NCBI GenBank assembly: GCA_025345505.1
Contig: JANVCC010000017.1
Span: 128,315-192,314 of the forward strand
DNA from: Todiramphus chloris collaris
Taxonomy: Eukaryota; Chordata; Aves; Coraciiformes; Alcedinidae
Length of the DNA stretch: 64,000 nt
Direction of reading: 5' to 3'
Made by a program: the position numbers and the translations under genes. Below are positions 48,706 to 61,334 of this stretch, one piece after another. Every line of letters begins with the position of its first letter. Position 1 is the stretch's first letter. Under the pieces are notes generated by a model. That model worked only from the letters and a program-made list of their open reading frames with translations. It was not told where the DNA came from and ran no database searches.

Positions 48706-51488
48706 AAAGAGGATGAAGAAAGAAAAAAAGTAACTGCCCGAGACCTTACTGAAACTGTTGAAACCGGTTTTGGGTTACTTAGGAGAGTTGCTCTATGTTT
48801 AAATATTACGTGAATTTTACAACAGTAGCTTCAGTGTAAATCTATTACCTTAGGAGAGGAAAAAGTAAGTGCATTTCTGGAGTCTATCTCTCTTTCTGAT
48901 AAGCAGCAACATGTTTTGAGGTTATACCAGCAAATAGCAGGATTAGTCATATAAACAATGCCAAATCATTAAACAAAGCAGTATAATGCTGTGGCATATG
49001 CAAAGCTACCAACAGAGAAAAGAAACAAAGGATTTGGTGTTTGTGATAAATGAGAAGGGCAATTGGAAAAGAAGTACAAGTGTAATGGAAGGAAAACATT
49101 TGGGAATTTTCATTTTCCTGAACAATATACCAGATGTAGAAGACACCTTACTCTCTGTAGCAATGCTGGGAAAAAAAACAAACAAACAACAAAAACAAAC
49201 AGCAAACCTATAATAGGAAGAATGTGTACTATGAAGAAAGCTGAAACCACATATGGTATTGATATATTTTATCACAGTCCACCATGATCAGTCTTGGAAC
49301 TAAATACTAAGCAACTAGACTTGTAACTTTCCCTCTTTGGCTCTGTCTTCAGATGAGATTATTTTCATAAATAAAACCTTTTATTTTGTAAAAACCTCAA
49401 ATAACTATGAAACAGTAAGTGTTTGTTCTCTGCTATGTAGATAAATAATTTTCAAGCTATTTGCTTTTTCCATCATTTAAACTTGCTTCCTCTCAGTTTT
49501 ATCCAAGAACACTGTTAGTGTGACTTGTGGTGCAGTTGTATGAAACCATATGCTCAGAAGACTAAGGTCTGCTTAAGCCTGTCAACAGCCAGACATATCA
49601 CTGCTGACATCTGCACCAGTTGTCAAACTGATGACTATGAATGTCACTGGTCATTAGACTTATTTTCAGTCATCCAGCTGTAGTGACATGACCTGTAACT
49701 CATTTCTGCTACTGCAGGATACAAAGACCAATGGTCTGGTTTGCCTAATTTAAGAAATAGTAGCATGTGGATAATATCCTCAGTTGCTATGACAGCATTC
49801 CAGGCAGCATGTGATCCTAGATTGCCAAAGCCTGATAATCGGACAAACAGAGTCCAAGCTCTAAAATATAATGAAGATTCTTTTGTTTTACTCTTTTACA
49901 CATTTCTAAACGGAAAGAGAGTTAAGCTGTGTGAGCCTAGTAATAACAACCTTCATAAAATATGCTTTCTCCTAGGGCTATTTCTCACATATGTAAGGGG
50001 AAAAAATGAGAACTCAGGATGGCATGGACAACTGGAAAGCCCCAGACTAACCTGCAGTTCTTGTGTTCATAGGAACTATTATTGTGATCATTTCTGGCAG
50101 GAGCAAGGGAAACATTTCCTTGCCCTATTTCCTAAACTGATCATGTGGTCACTATCAAAAAAACAGGTCAGAAGTCATGCACTAACAAGTATTACTTTCC
50201 AACCATAATATGAAATGCAATCTAAATAGTAAATCTGATACTATATCTTCCCGCTCTGCAAACACTGTCCAAATCTTGGGAAGAACACTTTGCAATATTG
50301 AGTGGGAACATCTCTCCTTTTCCACAACCACCATATGTTGCATTTCAACCTTTTTTCCCATGCTACCTCACTAACCTTGTGAGAGTTCACTTGTTCTTAA
50401 AATAAAATAAATGGCATTTGGTTATTTATTCCAAAGATGTAGTAATTTCTATCCTAGCACTTCACAGAGATTTCTATTGCTTAAATACAAATCTTACTTC
50501 AATAATTTACCATAGAAAATATATTACATTATTAATAGCAACATAATTTATTATCTGTATTTATATAGTAGTATCTACATGTACAGTACTGTATTTGGAG
50601 GAAACTATGCCTAAATGTCTGACTTAACAGTCTCTTCCTAATGATATTACCAAGAATGATACCAGCTAATAAGGCCAGATGATATTACCAAACTAACCTC
50701 CCACTGGAAACAGATCTTATATGCGAGCATTTCTACTGCAGTTATCAGACCCCAGTGTAACAGTTTGTGGCACAGTAATCTGCAGCATGACCATTCATCC
50801 AATTACTACTCAAATAGTGATATTAATCTACTCATAAAGGGCAAGTTAAGGGTCAATTGACAGCAGTAGAAAATAGTTGGTATGGATAATATGTTACAGA
50901 CTGGGTTTCATCTGCTCTTACTGATTTCAGCAGTCTGTACAATTTGACTTCATTTTTGAGTGAATAAAACCACAGAACCCAAATCTGGGTCAAATAATAT
51001 CTGCATATTACCTGTGATTAATATCTTCAGGATTGTTAATGGTATGAGACAATCTCTTACTCTGGTCTCTCAGGTGTATTCCAACAATGTGGACTCACAG
51101 CCTGACACATCACTGCATGACACACGACTCCACAGACAACTCATTCTTGCCTTCAAATGTTGACCAGCATCTCAGTCCATTCACATTCCTAGAGGCATCT
51201 GATTTCCCCTAGGGTTCAACATTTCTAATTGATATGATAATTTCAGTCTACAGTTTAAATCTCTGGAGACTGTTTGACAGACGGTAATACAACATTTGCC
51301 AGGGAACTTTGGAAACATGTACACAAACACACACACACTTTTTCTTATTAAGTACACAAGAAGATATAGTTCCTCAGGAAAACAATAAAAACACAGGGGA
51401 GGAGGGGGGGAGCACAGGGGATGTGTTTGGGACAAGGTAGCCCAAGAAAACTCAATTACTCAATTCCCATTCCTCTTTTGTAAGTCAC
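48706..51488. other. Non-coding stretch with an anonymous 155-codon frame
   Basis: A plus-strand open frame at 49741-50208 (155 codons) has no recognisable domain, signal peptide or membrane segment pattern that I can name. Frames at 48986-49287 on both strands oppose each other. An A/C tract lies near 49169-49203 and a CA patch near 51320-51338. I treat the frames as chance. Confidence 0.55.
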
Positions 51489-52042
51489 TGTATTGGATCT
51501 GACTGAGCTGGAGTTAATTTTCCCCACAGCAGCCCTCCCAGTGCTGCGCTTTGCACAGAGAGCTGGAAAGGTGCTGATCACACACCCATGTTGTGGCTAC
51601 TGCTGAGAGGGCTTGTGCAGCACCAAGGTTGGTTTTCAACATTGCAGTGGGATGGGGTGGACAAGATCTTGGGAAGGGATGTGACTGGGACAGCTGACCC
51701 AAACTGACCAAAGGGATATTCCATACCATATGATGTCAGATGAGCTATAAAGATAAGAAAAGGCAGGGGGACATCGCCTTGTCCTCTGGAGCAACAGCTA
51801 TGCATTTGGAGCTCTGCTTCCCAAAAAGGGCCACACATCACCTGCTGATGGAAAGTAGCAATTAAATCTTTGTTTTCTTTTGCTTCCACATGTGGCCTTG
51901 TTTTGCTTCTTCATTAAACTGCTTTGGTCCTAGCCCACAAGTTGCATCTTATTTTCTTCCCCTGTTGTCCAGCTGAGAGGGAGGTGTGAAGTGATAGAGT
52001 GGCTGAGTGGGTACCTGCTGTCCAGCCAAGGTCAAACCACCA
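51489..52042 (+). mobile_element. ERVL-type avian LTR, near full length
   Basis: The sequence opens TGTATTGGATCTGACTGAG, followed by ggagttaattttcccca and cagcagccc. It then passes through gggacagctgacccaaactg and agggatattccataccatat, the characteristic order of a widespread avian ERVL LTR. A TATA-like ctataaag lies at 51745-51752 and an ATTAAA poly(A) signal variant at 51861-51866, so the sense strand is plus. The end is placed at ...aaggtcaaaccacca (52042), where this family normally closes with a similar CA. I cannot find a matching 5-bp target duplication, so one end may be eroded. Minus-strand frames through it (71 and 103 codons) are not genes. Confidence 0.85.
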
Positions 52043-54469
52043 CTGTCAGAATTCAGGGTCCGCACTTGCCCTGAAGAAAGTACATACTTTTAAAAATGAG
52101 CCTCAAATAAGTTTTTCTGCTCCTCACCATATATTTATATTGCCTGCTCTTTAGCTCTCAGCTGAGAAAGTAGCAAAGAATGACTGAATGGCTAGTGCCA
52201 CTTTTTACCTCTCTTCCTGCATGTGGTAAAGGCCAACAGACCTTTCTGAAGAGCTCAGTTTGTTTCACTTCATAGGAAGAAAGTTATAACTCACACTAAC
52301 TTTCACATAATAAACATTATTTATACAATCCAATGATATTGATAATGAATAAAATCATATTCCCCAAAACATGTTACAAGGAACTTTTTATTTCTCTATG
52401 AATAACAACACAACAAAATATTAAAAGCATTATGGAAATGTTGTGCCCCACACAGAAGTCAGACATGCAAACTATATTTGTTAAAGTACAGAATAATTTT
52501 CAACGTTAATTTGTTGTCCAAAAAGTAATGTCACTTTAAATGCTATCCAAAAGTATTAATTATTTTTCTGAAATATATTTGTGATAGTAGATTTTGCTTA
52601 AACTTCAGTGACATTCATCTTACCCTAAGGGCTTAACACAAATGAGAATTGAAAATCTACAATTTCGATTAAACGTTTTTGCTGTGATCATATGCTAATA
52701 TCTTATTGCACACAATCTTATTAATTTGCTTCTTTCAATTAGCTTTCCAGAGCTACAGACTGGAGAGACATCTTACTGCTGTTCCTATGCAATCATAAAT
52801 CATGTGAAGTGATATTTAAGATTCCCATGCACTGCTCTTTCCAAATTCTGCATCTCCACAGACAATTTTAGAGGCATAATTGCTTTTAATTAACTGCACT
52901 GGCAAATTAGAACTTCAGCAAAATTACTCAGTTACCTTTTCTAGTTGCATACAAGCTTAAACAATTGCTTTAATTTTTTGGTTGCACACAGCCTTTTTAA
53001 GTTATTTCTATTATTCGTCTCCCCCTTTGCCAAAAAATACTTGGAAGTAATTGCAAACCTGCCAAATTGGAAGATGAATAGGACACTGTAAAAAATAATG
53101 GCATAACCGATAGTCCTTCCATGTTTCTTTATAATTTGTAGTATATTTTTTACTTTGTGAATCAGAAAATAAGCAGCTTTATTATTTATTTTCAAATTGC
53201 GGGGAGAGAACCTACTAATTTTTTATCAAAAACCCTATATTGTTTAAATTATATTTATGCTTTATTTTTAAAATTTAATAAAGTCTTCCCTTGCAAAGGC
53301 TCTTACACTCCTCTACATTCTCAGCCTGCACTTTACAGAGGTTTCCTCTCCCCTAAACATACTGAGTTAGCAGCTACACCTTCTTGGCCAAGAACATAAA
53401 AGACAGGACAAGACAAACAGAAACTTTAATGGGAAAAAAATTATGCCATACAGAGCACACTACAAATAAGCAAATTAAATGGATACTATTTGTCACATTC
53501 ATAAGCAGTGATCTAATTTAATATTTTTATTATTTCTAAGACATAAGATCCCAGCAACTGTGTTTTACTTTTGTATCAGCTAAGCTACTTTATTGACCAT
53601 TTGGTCATTCCATAATGAGCAATTTTATTCTCATGTTTAGTATTGTTTTCCTATCATACTTAGAAACAAAACCCCTTCACAGTTGATTGAAAATACAATA
53701 ATGTTCTTGTAAACACATCATTGGAGTAAAAAAAAAAAAACAAAAAACAAAAAATTAAACTTATTAATTGATATTGCTATTTCCAACTAGTAGCTCTAAA
53801 ACATCATCATTTCCTTTGGATCAATTTCCTAGGCTTTAATTTAAGGGTTGTCCTGCTACTATAAACTGAGGGAGTGCTTAGGTATCAACTGCCTTATAAT
53901 CTCCTTTAGCTCAAATAACTAATAGGTGTTTGAGAAATGCAAATTATTAGGGAAAATGATGTATTATTGTGTGAGATCACTATCTAGGAAATACTAATGG
54001 AAGTTTGGGTTTTGTAAAATTATCATGTACTGGCCCAAGGAACTGTAAAAGAAACAAGTGTGAATGTTACAAAACCAAACTGAAGTATTAGGAAATAATC
54101 TTGTACTTTTTTGCTTGTGTTTCTGTTCTCTGAAACAAGCTTCTTCTGTTTTCTACTGCTGCTCTCAGCATACCTCAAACAGTTATGATACCTACACTGA
54201 ATCTGAAAGTTGAGTTTTTCCTCACATGTGTGTTCTGGGGTTTTTTTGCTATATCACTAGGCAGGTACGCTGAGCTTCTACATATTAGTACCAGTCCTGT
54301 GGTTCATATGTGTAAATAATCCTGAAATTCAGGCTTGTTCAAAGCAGCATTCCTTTTCTATTACAGTTATTCCTTGCACAATCGTTAAACAACTGAATAA
54401 GCATGGTGAGAGCAGAAAGCAGTGTGTACAATTACATTTCTGTCTATGCCACTACACAGTGATCCCATG
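52043..54469. other. AT-rich non-coding stretch, no gene seen
   Basis: No transposon or gene is recognised. Bases 52640-52960 are of ordinary complexity with several TAATTA- and TATGCTAAT-like words, which could mark a conserved non-coding element. That is not demonstrable from one sequence. Confidence 0.6.
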
Positions 54470-55003
54470 ACACAGGACCACAGAACATCTGAGCCTAGAA
54501 GGCTCCTCTAGAGATGGCTCAGTCTAAACCCATAGTCCAAGCAGGATGCTCAGGGCCATGTCTAGTCCAGTTCTGAATATTTCCAAGGAAGGATACGCCA
54601 CAAGCCCTCTGGGAAACCTGTGCCAGACTTTGAGCACCTTCTTACTACTAATAATTTTCCTCTTACTTTTATATAGAATTGTGCCCAGCGTCTTATCACT
54701 GTTCACCACTGAGTAGAGTCTGGCTCTGTTGTTTTTGCTCCCTCTCCCATCAGGTGTTTATTATGCACATGGATAAGATCCCCTTGAGCTTTGCCCAGGA
54801 TAAGCTAACCCAGCCCTTTTATCCAATCTTCATATACTCTAGTCCCTTAATAACCTTCAGTACCCTTTGTGGACACACTGTATATGTGTCCCTGTCTCTC
54901 GTAATGGGCAGTCCAGCACTAGACACGGCAGCCCTGGCAAGGCTGCATCTGCCATGAATAGAGGGGAAGCATCATCTCCCTCAGCCTGCTAGCAATGCCT
55001 TTT
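54470..55003 (-). mobile_element. Old CR1 LINE copy (ORF2 end and 3' UTR)
   Basis: The plus strand carries, in reverse order, CR1 words such as cagttctgaatatttccaag, ccctctgggaaacctgtgcc, tgagtagagtctggctctg, ggataagatccccttgagct and gggaagcatcatctccctc. It is more divergent than the other CR1 copies and lacks clear terminal octamers, so it is probably the oldest long fragment here. Frames crossing it (61 codons minus, 92 codons plus) are by-products. Confidence 0.88.
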
Positions 55004-57109
55004 GACACCATGAGAATCACGAGAAAAAACAGTTCTAAACAGACAGAAAAACTCTTTTTTTGCTCTCCTCATATTTCTTTCAATAGTTTTATATATAACC
55101 ACATGTGATTTAATTGATAATTTTACTTTTTCCTTCTAAGATTTGCTGCTGCATTGTATTCCTCTCACTATCATTTCTAAGACAGACAATTATGAATTAA
55201 TTATATTCATTTAGTTCTAGAGCTTTATCTCTATTTAGGATGTAAGCATGGTAATAATAATAGTTAACTCACAAGAATAAAAGCACAGGAGCATACAAAG
55301 ACTGTGGATTCTGCAATCCTGCAATTTAAACTCAAACGCAAACAAAAACACTTCCTACCAAACACAATTCATTAAAAATATTCTGGATTAATCAACACAT
55401 TTTATCTTTGCCCTTTGATTATTTTCCTTTAAAATCCAAGACCAAGCAAACATTAAGATACGTTTCAAAATAAAGAAATCATCATCTGAAAAATATTGAA
55501 ACAATTTTTTCTACATTTTTCAGAACAAAATTGAAATATTCATCACAATTTCTGACTGTGACTAAATAACACCTCTAAAACCATAATTTCATATCTATAT
55601 GTGTAAAACCAGCTGTTATCCCTGGATTTCCATTTATTCTTGGTAGAACTAAAGGCAGATAATTAAGAATAATACAAATTAGGAATATTTCATGGGAATT
55701 AATATAAGTGCAAACAGGAAAGCAAACAATAACTTAGAATCTAGCTATTAACTTTGATTAAAACTGTTCTGTTTAGCAGTTTATCATCCAGCCAATTATC
55801 AGGAAAATTAATGACTTCCTGAAAATCATATTGGAGATCCTTTCATATAAAATATAAAAATTGACAGAATTATTTTATCTCCCTTCTGCAGTATATACCA
55901 CTTTAATTAGTATCTATTTTTAAATCCGTTCTTATCAGTTAACAGATTTTGTCATTTCTCACAACATATGAAAGAATCCTAGGATTTGGGGGCTTCTAGC
56001 CTTTAAAAGCACTAGCTTCAGCTTGGAGAGTACATACTTCAATTTTTAAAAGGCAATCAGAAAACAAGTACGCTGTTCAATCTATCCAGCAATCTAAGCA
56101 AGAAATATAATGAGAAAGGCAACGGAAAAGTAAAATCACAGTAGAGTATAAAGCTGCTTAACTCATTTAGAACCAGATTTTACTACTTTTGCCCATGTAG
56201 TATCAATTATCCCTATCAGTTCTTATATGAGAATTAAAAATACTGTTTGTAATAGTAATAAAATGCTTTTAAAACTCAGGGTCTCATAACAAATTTAACA
56301 AATTCTACAAAGATAGTCTTGTCACATCCTTAAAGGTGCTATTCCCACATTTAACATGTGAAAGAATAATGCATAGATTGAAGAGAAGCCTAGTTTTTAC
56401 ATGGGCTCTGAAAAGACCCTAGTTGTAGTACAGATGGCTAGCTTCTTTTCAGATACATCCAAACACTTGATAGTTTACTCAAGATTAAAAAGGGAAATCA
56501 CCACCAGTAAAAAAATCAGGTTGTTGAGATTTAGTGCTATCTATACAGTAATTGAACCAGATAATAATATCAACAACAACAATAATAGCAACAACAACAA
56601 CAAAACCCACAATGTATTAATTTTGAGAAATGCTTACACATTGAGAAAGCAAATTGCTTTTTAATTTCCTGACCTTATGATGCAAGAGAATGAGCCCTGC
56701 AAGTAGATTACCATATCATAATCTCATAGAATTAGATAGGTTAAATACCTAATTACAAACACTCTGCATGGCAAAAGACTAAAGAGGAAATGTACTGATC
56801 ATTCTGAAAGTAGGAAGATAACCTTTTAAACACAGCAAGAAAGATACAAGATTTAGGGTTACAGAGCTACTGGATAATTTAAAAATGTATGCATCTCTTA
56901 GGCAAAATGACTTTCTGAAATCAAATGTCTGCATGGTAGAAGTTACAATAGTCTTCAATTACACTTAAGCATACACAAATTACACACATGAACTCCTTCA
57001 TTTAAAATATCTTTTCAAACAGACTTGGTTTGTATGAACTGGGTGTGTTATGACTGATGGTAACACTTTTTATGTGCTACTCACCAAGAAGACTACTTCT
57101 CAGCTCCCC
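55004..57109. other. AT-rich non-coding stretch, no gene seen
   Basis: An AAT/AAC triplet array lies at 56561-56605, inside an 87-codon plus-strand frame (56401-56664) whose asparagine run comes from the array. No other structure is recognised. Confidence 0.65.
56561..56605 (+). repeat. (AAT)n/(AAC)n triplet repeat
   Basis: Short AAT and AAC runs alternate. It is an imperfect trinucleotide microsatellite. Confidence 0.92.
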
Positions 57110-57430
57110 TGCACTGGATTCTGGCTAGGTTGATTTTCATAGCAGCCCTAAAGGCACTGCGCTTTGGATTTGTGATTAAACCAGCACTGATAACACACCA
57201 GTGATTTGTCAGTTGCTGAGCAGTGAAAACACTGAATCAACTCTTTTCCCCACTCTTCCCCCCCCACACACCTCGAGCAAGTAGGCTGGAGGTGCAAAAG
57301 TAGTTGGGAGGGGAAACAGCTGGGGCAGCTGATCTCAACTGATCAAGAGGATAGCCCCATACCACATAATGTGAAGAACTGGGTAGGGAATGTTTGTCTA
57401 GGAGGTAGCCTTTGTTTAGAGACTTTATAG
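57110..57430 (+). mobile_element. ERVL-type avian LTR, decayed 5' (U3) part
   Basis: This segment aligns by eye with the first half of the LTR at 51489. Shared words, with substitutions, include tgcactggattctggctagg, catagcagccctaaaggcac, ttgggaggggaaacagctgg and agccccataccacataatgt. It keeps the same plus orientation. The R/U5 half is absent or unrecognisable beyond about 57430. A C-run and CA-rich patch (57259-57271) interrupts it. Confidence 0.75.
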
Positions 57431-58239
57431 CACAACATATGGAAATGACTGCAGTCCACAAGATCAGCAGTCATGCAAGTGAACTAGTGAAGAAACAGTG
57501 ACTACTGCAAGTGTGTGCTAAAAACAATATGAAAAAAACCCTGAAATGGTAAGGTCACAAGGCTAGTCTTTGTCTTTTCCATTCCTTATTTACAGAGATC
57601 TCCTAGATTTTCTGTTAGGGTTAAAAGCCTGCTGCTTTGACAATTAACATCAATTAATATTAATTGGACAACTCAGATAGATAGTGCCTTCCTCAGGCTC
57701 TGCCTACAGCCTGTTTAAGAAGTTACTAAAATGTAAAACTAAGATGACATCAAAACAGAAAAGAAAGTAAATGAGACTCAAAGACTGCATTATGTCATTA
57801 ATAGTCCTCCATATTTTTTTTTTCCATTAATATATATGTAAAAGGATCACTATGCCTCTCATAACTCTGACTAGCATGAACTGACATTGTTTAACACACT
57901 TTAACATTTTACATTAACAGAAGCATTGTGAGAATTTAAAATAGAACGGTTTGTCCACTATAACCAGAGAGTTGCAGCTGTGACCATATTCATAAGCACT
58001 TGAAATTTTTCACAGAACAGAACTAACCTTAGAATCTTATTTTCCACTCAGATAACCTGTTTCCATTTTAACTTCACTATTTTCTATTAAATTACATTAC
58101 AAATGTAACCAAAATGTGCCATCTTACTGAGAAAGATTTTCTAATATTCCAGTTCAATGGTGACGCCTAGTTGCATATTCCATTTTTAGCATGCAGTTTA
58201 CTTTCTTAAGACTTCTAACAAGAAAGAGGAACTTAAAAT

Positions 58240-58262
58240 GTATATATATAGAGAGAGAGAGA
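58240..58262 (+). repeat. Compound (TA)n(GA)n microsatellite
   Basis: About five TA units followed by about six GA units. Confidence 0.93.
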
Positions 58263-60510
58263 AAGATAAATTGGTTTTATATGTGAACATATGTGAATTA
58301 TGCTATGAAAAGTATATTATATTGACAGTATCATGACACTTGCACATTTGAGGGTTATTCTGGAGCTCTGGCTCAAGCTTTCTGAAAACTGAGGAAACTG
58401 GCTTGAAGCCAAAAAGCAAGTACCTCAAGAATCAGTCTATTTTATACAGCACCTTTCATGTATGTATTTCAGAAAACTTTGCAGCAGATACAGAATTGTT
58501 AAAATGGAAAAAGCAGATGAATGAGATAGAGATCAATGTAATTTCTTAATCAAATAAGGGATATTTCTTAGTGTGTTACAATCAGGAGCGTTAAATCTGA
58601 ATTTCCTTAACTACCAAGTTACTAATTATAATGTCATTATGATGAAAGTAACAAAAGCATTGCCATTTATGCCTCACAGATTTTACAGCTTTCTCTGATC
58701 AGAATTTTACCAAAGCTTCCTTTAGAATTACTTTTATAAGTAGCTTTGTTTTCTAAATAAAATTAGATTTGCTGCTTTGATACAAAGGGTAATAACTCTA
58801 CAGAAACATGAGCAGAATTATTAAACAACTGACATTAACTTGAAAACCTCACAAACACATTTCATTCAGGAACTACTACATGACTTATTTAGTTGTTTTC
58901 CATGTTCATTTGAGACTTTAATGAGCAAAAGAGCCTCTCAAATACAATAAAAGGCTTTTTATAAAAGTGCCAGTTAGGATTTTGTTTCGTTTTGCATTTA
59001 TTGTGGTGCAGTTTTTCTGTTTATGATACTTGATACAGATCATTTATTATGAGCACATTTACAAGACCCAAGACCTGCATCTGTAGAGAACCTGACTCTA
59101 CACACTTAAAAAAAAATGTGGTTTTCCCTAGTGCTGTGTATGCATGATAGACATTTCTTGTAAATATATTTTCTTTTTGGAGTTTTTGGGTATCTGGAGA
59201 GAACCTTATATAATCTCATGGTATTACACCAGTGGATGAAAGTATTTTGTGATGAAGGCCTCAAGACTTTTAGACAGGAGATCAGCCATGTCAGGATGGA
59301 GAAAGGAGAGAAGGTAACTGCTTGATTATACATAAGGAAGCAGAAACTGACTGACAACCAGCAATTATTGATTATTTGGAGAAGAGAGAAGGTGAGGAGT
59401 ACCTCTGCTGCAAAAAATTTCCCACTTCACAGATGTCATAGGCTTTGGAGATGTTTTGCCCCACTGGAAAATGGCATTAATTTCCAAGGAAGCCCCTATA
59501 TGCAAACCTTCCTGCCATGAAAGCTTCACTCCAGCACTGCTGGGAAATAAACCTCCTTGGACAGGGGCTCACCACCTCCTCTACAGGCCACAATACCTAC
59601 CTCAAGGCATAGCATCTTCTTGGGTCAGATAGAGTTTTACTCAGACCTCAGTGAAAGAAAAAAACCCCTCATATTTGGTCTTTTGAGACCCTTAAGTTAT
59701 TCATATTTGAGTGTTAAAACAAGACTCTTACCGAGTGCAAACTGACAAAGCTACATCTGTTTCAATCCTTTCACAGTGATAATATGAAATAGTGTTTCAT
59801 TATTGACGTGTTCTTAGCACAAACCTATTGTGCACTTAGTAAACCAACAAAAACTGTAAAAATCTGATACATATTTTTTGTACACTATGCTGACCTTTAA
59901 AAATATTTCTGGTATTTTTTCCCCTTCAAATTATAAGGCTGCCTCATCTTTTCACCCTCTATGTACACATTTAAACCTGGAAAAAAAAAAAAGAATAAAA
60001 AAGAAGTGCTGATATACTTGTAGTGTTCAGGCAGAAAATGAAAGGGGGAATGAAATTCTCATCACGGCAGCATGGAAGGTGTCATACAAAGTTTTCAGTA
60101 TTCTCAAATTTTCCCCAGTGAAAAGCCTCAACACTACATTGAATACATGTAAGTGGTAAGTGATTCACAACATCCTAGACCTTATCCATATTTTTCGACT
60201 ATTCTAGCAGACTGCATTCCTGAGACTAGGGTAGATAATCCACATTTCCTTCATCCTGATATCAAACACTCCCATTCTTAAATCTCCATTTCCTTCCTCT
60301 TTTAACAAGTATATACTTCTAGTCAGCCCTGTGGGAATGGAAGGCTCTGAACACACTTGCTCATCCCAGAGATGCTCATCTCATGTTGGCTTGGGGCATC
60401 CTCTGAACATTTCTATTTGCTCAATTTTGAAGGCAGAAGAAACTACAGTTTACCACAAAAATTCCAGAGAAAGAGTAGATTAAGAGAATGTGAAACACCA
60501 CAACTGCCAC

Positions 60511-60529
60511 TGTCACCACCTACTGGTGG
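60511..60529 (-). promoter_or_regulatory. CTCF-like motif
   Basis: Read on the minus strand, the site contains ccagtaggtgg, which fits the CCASYAGRKGG core of the CTCF consensus. The next base is T instead of C and some outer positions do not fit. Whether it binds CTCF cannot be told from the sequence alone. Confidence 0.3.
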
Positions 60530-61334
60530 AGTAATCTAAATATATCAAAACCTGTGCCTGAGGTGCCTGGTGACCATCTCCACCCACTGCAGCTACTAAG
60601 GAGTTGCATAATTATTATACAGCACAGGTACATACAAATTCAGACCAATTGTTATGGAAAATATTTAAAATACTATTTATTTTTCAGGCAGGTAGTATAA
60701 ACCACCACTCAAGTAGCACACAGATTTTTGGTAGAAATACTCAGGATTAAAATATTCAATATGTATATTATGCAAGAAGTCTCTTTTAAAGCTTAAGCTA
60801 CCACATAACATTTTTATTAAAAAGCATTGTAATGCCTTTGAAGTTTACATCACATGCTTTGTCCTCCATGGCATTTATGCTTCTTCTTTCTTAAAGCTCA
60901 TGAAATAAAATATTAAATAAATAAATATTAAAATCTGAAAGGACACAGATTATGTCACAGCTTACTTGAAAAAAAGAAATAACCAAACATAACTTCTTCC
61001 AAACACTTTTTAATTGAGACATAATTCTGAGGCTGTTTTTTAATTGTTTGGAACATATTCAAAACAGTACATAATTATTTCTATGTCAAAAAAGAAAATC
61101 AATAAATACCTGTTGATTGTCTTAAAATTTGTATTTGAAGATGCAATTTATTTTCTGTGTTCTCATACTTTTTACAGACCTGACATTTCTACTTCTTAAT
61201 GGCCTTCATGAAGCATTTAATTTAGTAGTCTTTATATTCTCTCATCTAGCTGAGTTTTTCCTTAGTTAGAATTGCCTTAAATAAACAGACACCTACCTCC
61301 ATATAGCATGAATACCAAATACTGAGCTACAGTC

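Larger units (their letters stand above)
57431..61334. other. AT-rich non-coding stretch, no gene seen
   Basis: Holds a TA/GA compound microsatellite at 58240-58262 and a CTCF-like motif at 60511-60529. Short frames at 59106-59357 (minus) and 59557-59745 (plus) show no family resemblance. Confidence 0.6.

Noticed and set aside
49741-50208. 155-codon plus-strand open frame as a possible gene or exon
   Set aside because: The sequence resembles no family I know and has no supporting signals. One or two frames of this size are expected by chance in 64 kb read in six frames.
51489-57430. A provirus bounded by the LTRs at 51489 and 57110
   Set aside because: The two copies differ greatly in decay, the second lacks its R/U5 half, an old antisense CR1 lies between them, and no gag, pol or env similarity is visible.
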